Source of the DNA: Asterochloris sp. CNOR1
Lineage: Eukaryota > Chlorophyta > Trebouxiophyceae > Trebouxiales > Trebouxiaceae
Length of the DNA stretch: 64,000 bases
Direction: 5' to 3'
Assembly (NCBI GenBank): GCA_963969365.1
Contig: OZ017759.1
Span: 806,001 to 870,000, forward strand
Part shown: positions 55,817 to 64,000 of the stretch, one piece after another
Layout: each line of letters opens with the position of its first letter
Position numbering within the stretch: the first letter of the stretch is position 1
Made by a program: the position numbers and the translations under genes
Notes under the pieces: generated by a model
The model's database searches: none
Told to the model about the DNA's origin: nothing
What the model saw: only the letters and a program-made list of their open reading frames with translations

Positions 55817-58800
55817 GTCAATGTGCAGCCTCGCAGCAATGCAGGTGCGCCGGCTGGCAGCATATCAAACTTCTCAAGAAATCTGGGCCTGATTGCTGCT
55901 GGCCCAGACGCCAACCCGGGTAATACAAGCGCCTTGGGGCTGGCAACCCTTGGGTCTGCCGATGGCAAACCTCAGGCATTCTCAGTCGGAGCAGGCTTGC
56001 TGGGAAGTAGCGTCCCCAGCCCTGCGCAGGATGCAGCTGCATCGAGTATCTCTCTGAAGGTCACATTGGAAAATGGCGATGCGCCAGCAGCAGAGGGCAG
56101 CTCTGCCACACCAGGTGAGCGCGCCAGGCACCTTTGCATGTTGTGTTCCTTGATGGTGTAACGAGCTGGTAGCCGGGCCCAGCAGCAGAAGCACTGTGCA
56201 TCATTGGCAGCTGCATCTGTAGCTCCTGTCCCCGTGCGCCGCATTCCGCCACAGCCAGCAAACATCATTGCCAGACCTGCAGTGCCGCAGCAGAAGCGGC
56301 AGATTGGCTGTCCAGGGCAGCATAGCCCTGCATGTGGCACCGCTGTGTTGATTGGGGCGCAAAGGAGGCAGCAACACTTTTGCCTGCGGTGCTGGAGGCC
56401 CGCCAGGCCGTCTGAGGAGGACAGCACCAGGTGCAGTATGCTTGGGTGTGCACAGCTGACTGCCTTCTGGACGTGCAGTGCGAGATAGGCAGCACCAGCC
56501 CCGGCTGTCCAAGCAGCAGAGCACAGCTGCAGGGTCCAATCCCTCGCTGTGGACAAAGCTGGGTCTGGCTGATGAGGAGCAGGCAGACTCCTCACCCCTG
56601 GTGTACGATGCGCGCTTCCATGGGCCGTCCAGTGCAAGCCGTGAGTAAGTTGGCTGTCAACGCCGGCACCTTGCTCAACTAATGCTTCCTGCAGTTGAAA
56701 CGCCACCTGTCTCGCTTACAGTGGTCACTGGGTCCCAGTTAACGTGCAATGCAGTACCTGCAGGCCTGCAATGCAAGCTGTGGGTTTGACCACTTGGCTG
56801 GCTGTGCCGGATGGGCTTGTCATAGCCTCAGCTTTTATGTGCCAAGCCTACAGGAGCCTACCGCCATGGTGGCCACAGTTTGTTGCTTGAGCATTTAAGC
56901 TACTGATTGCATAAGCGCTGGCCCGTCCTGTACCCTCTGGCGCAGCTGGCAACGCAGACAATTAGCTTGCTGCATGAGGTCCAGGGGATGTTGGCTGTCG
57001 CAGCATCGCCCGCGCCTGCACCCTGGCTGGCAAACTGGGGTGCCTGCACTGCAGGTACCAGGACTGGGTGGGAGGTGTGCTCATCACTCTGGTCTGGGTC
57101 CTGGTGCTGCTGCTCTTCCTCTGGACGCTGGTGCGCGGGGAGCCCCTGTGGCTGCAGCACCCAGCCAACACAGCGCAGCAGCTGTGTGGCACTGCCAGCA
57201 ACACAGCCCAGCTGCCTTATCTGTTCTGGCCCAGCTACACAGCCACAGGGCAATCATACTGCGTGTCGGCGTGCCCTACCAGCACAGGTGAAGCCTGCAG
57301 CTTGACTCAGCGGGCTGCTGGAACCAGGCAATGCAGTGAGGCCTGCAACAACAGCCGTGAGGTTCAACCCTCTGGGATCAAGCTGTTCCTGTAGGACTGA
57401 TGGTCCGTCAGAGCTGAGGAACACATGGAATGCTTAGTGCAAGGGTCCCACACCCTGATGCCTGTGGCCTGTTGCAACATGCAGTCAACCTGAAGCACAG
57501 CCAGCAACTTCGACACCCTCTGTGCTCCTGCAGGCAGCTTATGTGTCAACAGCACAAGCTACCTTGAAACAACAGATGGCAGCTGCAGCACCTCCGTAGC
57601 AACCTATGCCAGTCAGCAGTATATGGGCTACTGCCTACCCCAGAACACCAGCAGTGCTGCCTGGGCAGCCCTTAGCCCCACAGTGGGCAATGCCAAGGTG
57701 GATTGGTCCATTTCTGCACTCATCGGCGCCCCAGAGAGCTGCCCTGATGCGTGCTGTGCTTGACTGGTGATGCTGCAGACTGGCACCAGCGCATGGCAGC
57801 CACAACAATGGCAGATCAGCACCTGCTCCGCAGCTGGCAGCTGCCAGCATGAGCTGAGCTGCGCTGCTCATGTAGATGATGCAAACTTGAATGTCATGCT
57901 GATGTGATCTGGATTGTGTTTTCCCTTGTCTGCCGCTGGTCATGCTAGGCGACAGAAAGCAGGCCCTACAAATCCTTGGTTGGCCCCTGCTGACAGTGGT
58001 TCCCAGTGCAGCTATCATTGCGCTACCCTGCCTGCTGCAGACATTGTGAAGGAGTAAGTACACGGGCCCAGCCTGAGCCATGCAGCCCCGTTGCTGCAGT
58101 CTATCGGCTCAGCCCATGCCCTACGTGCTGCTGGCCACTCTGAAGGTCATGTTGGAACATTGGTAGCCCACAGGGCGGTGGTGTCAGCAATGCCGGTGGC
58201 CGCTCTGCCAGCTGCACACACCTTCATACAGGAGCCCCAGCCCCTTAGCCAACCCATGTCTCCTGTCTGCTGCAGACCATTGTGAAGGTTATGCTGGGGG
58301 ACGCGTGGCAGGCGTGGTGGGTGGTGCTGTCGGGGACAGCGGTGGCAGTCCTGCTGGGCGTCCTGGCACAGGCCATCCTGGCCCAGGAGGCTCGCGCCTT
58401 CATGCCCATCTCTGCACTGGGAGGGCTGGGCTTCCTCGTGCTGCTGGGGTGCATCATACTGTTCCAAGGTGGGCCACTGCTCCAAGGCAGGCCACTTTCC
58501 CAAGGCAGGCCGTTGTGCTTGGGGCAGGCCGCGGTGCTTGGGGCAGGCGACTGTTCCAAGGCAGGCCGCTGTGCTGGGGGCAGGCTGCTGTGATGCGCTG
58601 CACTGCTTGCTTGGCACTGCGTCAGCATCATCTGCCAAGCTGCGCAGGTGCAGGTGGCAGACTCATGACTTGTCTTGTGATGAATGCTGCATTGGGAGGG
58701 CTGGGCTTCATCGTGCGGCGGGATTGCATCATCCTTCTCAACATCAGCCCCGGCGCTGGAACACAGCATACAGCAAACTGTTGCTGGGCACAGCGTCAGC

Positions 58801-61800
58801 ATTGCCTGCCAAGCTGGGCTGTTGCTGGTGGAGGCACTCTCTTGAGCCTGTCACTGCACTGGCAGGATGGGCCGCCTGACGCTGCTGGGTGCATTACACT
58901 GTCTCAGTGTCCCAAGATGGCCCACTGACGCAGGCATGCTGGCCTGTGATGCTGACCAATACACAGTGTGCTGTTCAGCCTGACACTTCATAGACATGCA
59001 CCAATGCGTGGGCATGGTCCTGCTGAAGCTGCAAGTCATCACTGGTCGCAGCCTGCAGAGCTGCCGAGCAGGCTTGAGGATTGAGGCGCACCATGCAGCT
59101 CCTTGCAGGACACTGCCACATGGAGTTGTAGAGTGCAATCTCCCTGCCTGTCAATGGTCTTCCATGTAATGCTTGCCACTGACTACACAGCCCTGATAAC
59201 GACACGCCAGGTGGCAGCGCCCTGCCTGTATGCCTTCTCAGTGTGCAGCAAGCAGCCAGGCCTGCTTGCTGGCAGGCAACCAGGACAGCGCTGCCATTAC
59301 TGGCTTCATAGACCTGAGAGCGATTTGCAGCACCCAAGTCCACAGCGCCCTGCCTGCTTGTGCTCTCAGCGCACAATGGGCAGCCCAGCCCACAGCCCTG
59401 CAGGCAGCCAGCACGCTGCTGCCCACACTGATCAAACAGCCCACAGTACATCCAAGCAGGAGGCGTTCTCAATTCACAGCGCCTTGTCTGCCCAAGCTCT
59501 CAGTGCATAACAGACAGCCCAGCCCACAGCTCTGCAGGTGGTGGGGACAATGCCGGCCCCACTGATCACACAGCTCCCAGTGCATACGATCAGATGGCGA
59601 CATCTCAATTACAATGCCTGCAAGCTTTCAGTACACAACAAGTAGCCCAGCCCAGTGCCTTGCAGGTGGCCAGGACAACGCTGCCCCAACTGTCTACACC
59701 GCCCTGAAGGCTATCCGCGACATCAGGGAATTTGCATTTGCCCTGGGCCTGACCCTGATGGGCTGTGCCGGCCTGCTGTTGCTGAGCAGCTGCCTGCGCC
59801 TGATGTCTGGGCAGCTCTGGCGGGGCGCCAAGCTGCTCAACTGCGCTGTGGCAGTGGTTGGGGAGCTTCACTACGTCATGGTGCTGCCATGTGTGGCCTG
59901 CGCCCTGCTGGTGGTGCTTGGCGTCTTTGCCTACTGCATCGGTGAGGCCCTGTTGTCTGATGATAGGCCACGTATGTGTGTGTTTGCTGAACTGCCTCTG
60001 CCAGGTGCCCGCATTCAGAAGCCCCAGGCTGATGGGGCCACCCAGCAAGTGCAGGGCAGCAAGCCATGGAGTCTGCGTCCTAGTGCTTCACTGCATCGCT
60101 GCCCTGCAGATGGTGTGCAGGTCTTCTGCATGCTGCACCATTGTGCCTGTTTCTGCCATCAGGCTGGAAGGTACATCCACATCCTGGGGTGCCTGTGCCA
60201 GGTGCCCACATGAAGTTGATCCCAGTCCACATTGCACATGTGGGCATGGGCTCAGCGGTGCACCTTGTGAGCCCAGATGTTCCTGTCTTAGTGCCATGCG
60301 TGGCCTGTCTTGGTGCCATGCGTGGCCTGCGCCCCATACGTGTGGTATGCGTGCCGAGGGCCCAAGTCTGCAAGGGCATGACAACAGGACTGGCATGGAT
60401 TGCAGCATGTTGCCTGGCGGCCTGAAGCCTGCTGCTGCACCTGTCTGCAACTGGATGCCAGGCCAGGCGGCGCATAGGCACCTCCTGCTGTACAGTGCCC
60501 TGTTTCTTGCTGCCCACTCCCACCCCATGTTCGCCATTGCGTGTGCACTGTGCAGCTGACACCTGCCCTGCTGCCTGCAGCCACCCCATGTTTGCCGTGC
60601 AAGTGCACTGCCTACTCAGCTCACAGCAGGCCTGCCTTACTGTGCAGCCCAATCACCCCTGCCCTGATGCCTGCAGCCATCCGCATGTTTGCCATGCAAG
60701 TGCGCTACCGAGCAGCTGACGGGGGCCCCACCTTCGTGCACTTCCTGTGGCTGCTGACGCCCATCCATGCCTTCGGCGTCCTCTGGCTGGCTGCCTGGGT
60801 CCTGGCCACCATGCGCCTGACGGTCGCCATCGTGGTTGCCATATGGTGTGTCCCTGGCATCCTCTGCAACCCCAACATCATCATGCAACATTGACGAAAC
60901 TTTGGGTCCTGAAGGGCATCATTTGCAATCACCTCTGCGTATGACAGCCCACAGGCCTGCCAGAAGCCATCATGGCTGACATCTGTTGACTCAGACAGAG
61001 GGAGGTCAGTGCCAAGCACATTACTCTGCTGCAGCCCCAAGATCAGGGCCAGCAACCTCCTACTCAGCAAGCAGGACAAGGCTTTTTGAGCTTGACTGCT
61101 TATCCTCTGAATGCGTGCCATGCCGGCTCATTTGTATCAGGCACCCCCTCTGCCTGCAGGCTTTGCTGCTGGAGTGGAGCGGCGCTTGACATCCACTTTC
61201 TCTCTGTTGGTGCTGTGCTCCAGAGCCCAAAGTTGAAGACACTGCAGTGCAAGGCACGTGAGTGTGTGCGGTATCCCCACATTGCATGTTCCTCTGCAGG
61301 TACTGGACTCCAGAGCCCAAGGACGACAAGATCGAGGCCCTCGTAGTGCCAGTAGCGCTGATGCAGGCGCTGCAGTTCCATGGCAGCAGCCTGGCCTTGT
61401 GTTCGCTCGTGTTCAGCCTCCTGATGCCGCTGAGGGTGAGCGCAGCCAGCCTGCCTGCGCGGTCACACTCTGCCTGCCTGCATGGGATGCACCTGTTCTG
61501 CCATGCCCAGGAACTGCTGCACCCAGTGTAATAGCCCTGCTATGCCATTGTGAAGCAGTGAACCCTATCAATCATCCAAATGCACATGGTGCACCCCATT
61601 TTGTAGCCGTGCTGCTGTGCAGTGGGTCGTCAACATCCTGCCAGCCAGCTGGATCCCCCCAGCTGTGAGGGTCAAGGTCCCTCACTTCAGCTGCACAGCC
61701 TATGCACAGATGGCGCTGCATGGCTACAGCATGGGGGAGTCTGTCACAAAGGCGGCGCAGCTGGCCCAGCGCCACAGGCAGAGGATGGCCGCCTGCTCGG

Positions 61801-62847
61801 GGGCGGCCCACGCAGTGCTCGTCCCAGCTCAGGTGAAGTCTTTTTGCACTAGCTTTGCTTGAAGTGTTGAAACATCCGAGATTCCACAGCCAAAGCAGCT
61901 CAGCTGGCACAGTGCCAATGGGCAGAGTGTGGCAGCTTGCAGAGCCCATGCACCCTCCGCGTATGGTGCCTGCCTGCTAGCACCCCTCATTGAGCTGATC
62001 CAGGCACAGGGGTGCAGCTTGCTGCACGCTTGATGCTCAGCTCAGGCTGTGCTCATGCCTGCAGAGTTGTGCACAGAGCTGTGCTGATTCCAGGTGAATG
62101 CAGTGCAGCCCGCATGGCTGTGCATGCAGCAAGGGGCAATTATTGGTGAACGCTTACATTCACAGCTACCTCCATCCACCAGATCGCCTTCCCTGGATGC
62201 AGATATGCATAACAACCATGGCCATTGTGGCAGCCTACCTGCTGGCACAGTATGCCATTGCCCACACCTTCACCATCGCCACTGTGGGCTGCGTGGCAGT
62301 CGGGGCGTTCATCACTGCCTGCGTGTGGCTCACAGTGCATGATCAGGTGAGCCCGGGCTGCAGGGGGCCTGCCCAGGCAGATGTGCTGTGCGCCCATCCA
62401 ATTGCGCATGCGAGTTGAAAGTGTGCTGTCAGGGTGCACACTGCTTTGGCTGACCTGCTGTCTGGCCATGCAAGCTGGCCATGCAAATCGTTGCAGGCCT
62501 GGTCTGAGACTGTGCTGCTGGTTGAGTGCCACACTGCCAGTGCGTTGTGGTGGATGCCAAGCGTGTGATTGGTGCTGCAGGCTGTTGAAACAATGCTGCA
62601 GTGTTTTTGCGAGGACTGCGAGCGCAATGACGGCTCCCCCATGCACCCCTTTTACATGCCCACCAAGCTGAAGCGCCTCATACTGGCATCAGACCAGCGA
62701 TTGCGGCAGCAGAATAAAAGCAGCAGCAGCTCAGCAGCAGGAGGCACTCCGGAGCATGCCCCCGGCCTCATGGGCAGGATCAGAGACAGCATCTTCACAC
62801 AACATGCATCGCCGAAGACGCAGCAGGTCTATGCTAGATTGACTTGA
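55817..62847 (+). CDS. SLC44 / choline-transporter-like (CTL) membrane protein
   Basis: Exons 55817-56114, 56533-56644, 57055-57287, 57534-57697, 58276-58468, 59666-59941, 60677-60845, 61300-61435, 61623-61832, 62203-62346 and 62581-62847 join in phase, apart from the join 57697 to 58276, where one exon is unplaced. The first exon is a disordered cytosolic N-terminus. YDARFHGPSSASREYQDWVG precedes the first membrane helix (VLITLVWVLVLLLFLWTLV). A Cys-rich extracellular loop follows (TASNTAQLPYLFWPSY, YCVSACPTSTG, SLCVNSTSYLETTDGSC), then the remaining helices, including QALQFHGSSLALCSLVF. The C-terminus (AVETMLQCFCEDCERNDGS) matches the conserved DTxxxCFxxD region of CTL proteins. Animal members move choline or ethanolamine; plant members act in membrane trafficking and sieve-plate formation. 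Several introns carry multiple decayed copies of adjacent exon ends. The true start codon lies upstream of 55817. Confidence 0.88.
58465..58600. repeat. About 18-21 bp tandem repeat directly after an SLC44 donor
   Basis: Units around CCAAGGCAGGCCACTTTCC are repeated about seven times, starting at the true donor (58469). Confidence 0.85.
58685..58930 (+). repeat. Two decayed copies of SLC44 exon 58276-58468 3' end
   Basis: The true end reads ALGGLGFLVLLGCIILFQ. Copies read ALGGLGFIVRRDCIILLN (from 58688) and a frameshifted one near 58857-58920 (CTGCTGGGTGCATTACACTG). Confidence 0.85.
59220..59665 (+). repeat. Three decayed copies (about 135 bp unit) of acceptor and start of SLC44 exon 59666-59941
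   Basis: Each unit has CAGCCCAGCCCACAGCCCTGC, then AG, then sequence like the true GTGGCCAGGACAACGCTGCC (for example GTGGTGGGGACAATGCCGGC at 59540). Units start near 59235, 59372 and 59508; the fourth merges into the real exon. Confidence 0.9.
60275..60345 (+). repeat. Two short copies of SLC44 exon 59666-59941 3' part
   Basis: GTGCCATGCGTGGCCTGTCT and GTGCCATGCGTGGCCTGCGC copy the exon segment GCTGCCATGTGTGGCCTGCG (about 59882). Confidence 0.7.
60495..60660 (+). repeat. Two decayed copies of acceptor and start of SLC44 exon 60677-60845
   Basis: The true edge reads CCTGCAGCCATCCGCATGTT. Copies read CCTGCAGCCACCCCATGTTT (about 60576) and CACTCCCACCCCATGTTCGC (about 60515), spaced 70-80 bp. 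Confidence 0.85.
61195..61260 (+). repeat. Decayed copy of start of SLC44 exon 61300-61435
   Basis: GCTCCAGAGCCCAAAGTTGA copies the true ACTCCAGAGCCCAAGGACGA 100 bp upstream of it. Confidence 0.75.
61880..61970 (+). repeat. Decayed copy of SLC44 exon 61623-61832 3' part
   Basis: AAAGCAGCTCAGCTGGCACA with the following GCCAATGGGCAGAGTGTGGC copies AAGGCGGCGCAGCTGGCCCA and GCCACAGGCAGAGGATGGCC in the exon. Confidence 0.75.
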
Positions 62848-62946
62848 TCATCTTTGGAGCAGGTTCATCTTGCTCACACTCAACTGAAACATTCAGAAAT
62901 GAAATTCAAATGTTGAGGCTGGGCAGGGGCCAGGTCAAGCGCATGG
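62848..62946. other. Convergent 3' spacer (99 bp)
   Basis: The SLC44 stop (plus) and the CHI-fold gene stop (minus) are separated by 99 bp, so the two transcripts probably overlap in their 3' untranslated parts. Confidence 0.5.
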
Positions 62947-63736
62947 TCAGCCGCTGCCACCCCTGCGAGAGGCGCGCCGAACTTCCTCGCTGTCCAGCAG
63001 TTGCCGTGCGCCCTTGGCCCAGGCGGCCTTGGCCTCTGGCACCACAGTGCTGCCCCCAAGGTACACCTCGAACAGGGCGCGGCACATTCCAGGGGAGTCT
63101 ATCCTCAGGTCAGGCTCCGCCTGCAGGCCGGTCAATAAAGTGGTGGCAACCTTTGACGGGCTGGTCCTTGCAAGCCTGATCTTGCACTGGTTGCCAACAC
63201 TGACAGCGTAACCACACTCAGAGCAGCTGCTGGCAGGCTGGGGTGTGCAGCTGCAAGAGTAGCGCTCTGAGGTAGCATGTGCTGTCAGGCGGCCCCCTAC
63301 TGCTGACAAGCTTCATTTTGCTAAGGTCAGACTCAGTCATCCTGGATGCAGTTGATGTCCCCAGTCTGCGCTGTCTTGACTACCAGGGCTTCTGCTGCTG
63401 CTAGGCAACAGGACAAGACAGCCTGTCGGACAGGCTCATTTAGGAGTGACAGCCGGACAAGTTCAACTCCACTGTTGCTGTCAGATGGACCACACAATAT
63501 GCCCCATAGGTCAATCAGCTGTAGGAGTCAGGCTGCTCAAGTCTGGCAGGGCTCACCCTGGCATAGCTGTCCCCAGCCTGCCCAGCCTTGACGTCTAGGC
63601 GCCCGCTGGGATTCCACAGCAGCACAACGTCGCTGCCCTTCTCCAGGGTTCTGCCCTCAAAGAATTGCTTGAACTTGTTCAGCTTTGCTGTCTCCCCTGA
63701 CAATTGCAGGCGGGGCGCCAGAGCCTCCTCGATGGC
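62947..63736 (-). CDS. Chalcone-isomerase-fold protein, likely fatty-acid-binding/CHI-like type (5' truncated by window)
   Basis: Exon 63736-63557 is 60 codons in phase (AIEEALAPRLQLSGETAKL, then NKFKQFFEGRTLEKGSDVVL) and ends AGR-type at a GTGAGC donor. The last exon, about 63205-62947, reads TTLLTGLQAEPDLRID, SPGMCRALFEVYLGGSTVVP and EAKAAWAKGARQLL, then stop. FKxxFxGxxLxKGS followed by CxALFxVYLGxxxVxPxAK is the pattern of the chalcone isomerase fold. Algae usually lack true flavonoid CHI, so a plastid fatty-acid-binding (FAP) or CHI-like role is more likely; the catalytic residues cannot be checked because the upstream half is outside the window. A middle exon near 63380-63340 (VVKTAQTGDINCIQ) is possible. 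A short exon near 63915 may precede it. Confidence 0.65.
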
Positions 63737-63754
63737 CTGCAGTCCAAAACATCT

Positions 63755-63835
63755 GGAAGCTTGCTCAGCCTGGCTGTCTCCGCAGACAGCTGCAGGGCGG
63801 GGGCCTGAGGCCCCTCGGTTGCCTGCAGCTCAGAG
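63755..63835 (-). repeat. Decayed copy of acceptor and start of CHI-fold exon 63736-63557
   Basis: The minus strand reads ATEGPQAPALQLSAETARLS after a CTGCAG, against the true AIEEALAPRLQLSGETAKLN about 90 bp downstream. Confidence 0.85.
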
Positions 63836-64000
63836 GGTTTTGCTTGGAGGGGGGGAACAGCAGGTGGCGGCCAGATGGCACCTGCCTGGCTAACCTTCAG
63901 AAATCATGGCTGCACTTGCAGCGTTGCAACAACCCCCTTATGAGCAAAGAACAGAATCAGCATGCAGCGTGTGATGTTCAATTGCACACTGTTATAGGCA

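Noticed and set aside
1-64000. tRNA, rRNA or transposon genes
   Set aside because: I saw no cloverleaf-like boxes, rRNA motifs, reverse transcriptase, integrase or transposase signatures in any frame I read.

Overview
This window looks like nuclear DNA of a green alga, most likely a GC-rich chlorophyte. I infer this from the gene set, not from a database match. The set includes a PHT4/ANTR-type anion transporter with a plastid transit peptide, a plastid NFU Fe-S scaffold with a GIY-YIG-like N-terminus, an FBXO21-type F-box/SirB1/YccV protein, an SLC44 (choline-transporter-like) protein and a chalcone-isomerase-fold protein. Every gene is split into many short exons. Almost every acceptor reads CTGCAG, donors are mostly GTGAGN, and four introns start with GCAAGT. 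Bacterial features (operons, Shine-Dalgarno sites, CRISPR) are absent. I found exons by following reading frame and splice phase by eye, so exons given to the base are those whose phases join; others are approximate.

Layout from left to right: a small HVA1/DUF2945 Tudor-like protein (29-1795, -); a long F-box/helical-repeat protein (about 4309-9923, -); a glycosyltransferase-like protein (10696-13136, -); a class I methyltransferase-like protein (14039-15597 and upstream, -); a universal stress protein (16798-18243, +); NFU (18376-23299, +); the FBXO21-like protein (23513-30734, -); a secreted or ER single-pass membrane protein of unknown function (30917-34282, -); the PHT4-like transporter (36332-40969, -); an acidic protein of unknown function (41801 to about 46850, -); a multi-pass membrane plus coiled-coil protein (about 47880-55177, -); the SLC44 protein (55817-62847, +); and a CHI-fold protein cut by the right edge (62947 to about 63736, -). 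Intergenic gaps are often only 100-200 bp.

The main discovery candidate lies in the introns. In at least seven genes the introns carry one to four decayed tandem copies of the neighbouring exon edge. Acceptor-side copies (CTGCAG plus the first 10-25 codons) lie upstream of the true exon. Donor-side copies (last codons plus the GT donor) lie downstream of it. Units are about 70-180 bp and many copies still read partly in frame. The clearest cases are the SLC44 intron 58469-59665, which is built from donor-side copies on its left and acceptor-side copies on its right, and the NFU, PHT4 and F-box introns. This suggests that introns in this genome grow by tandem duplication across exon-intron boundaries, leaving strings of decoy splice sites.
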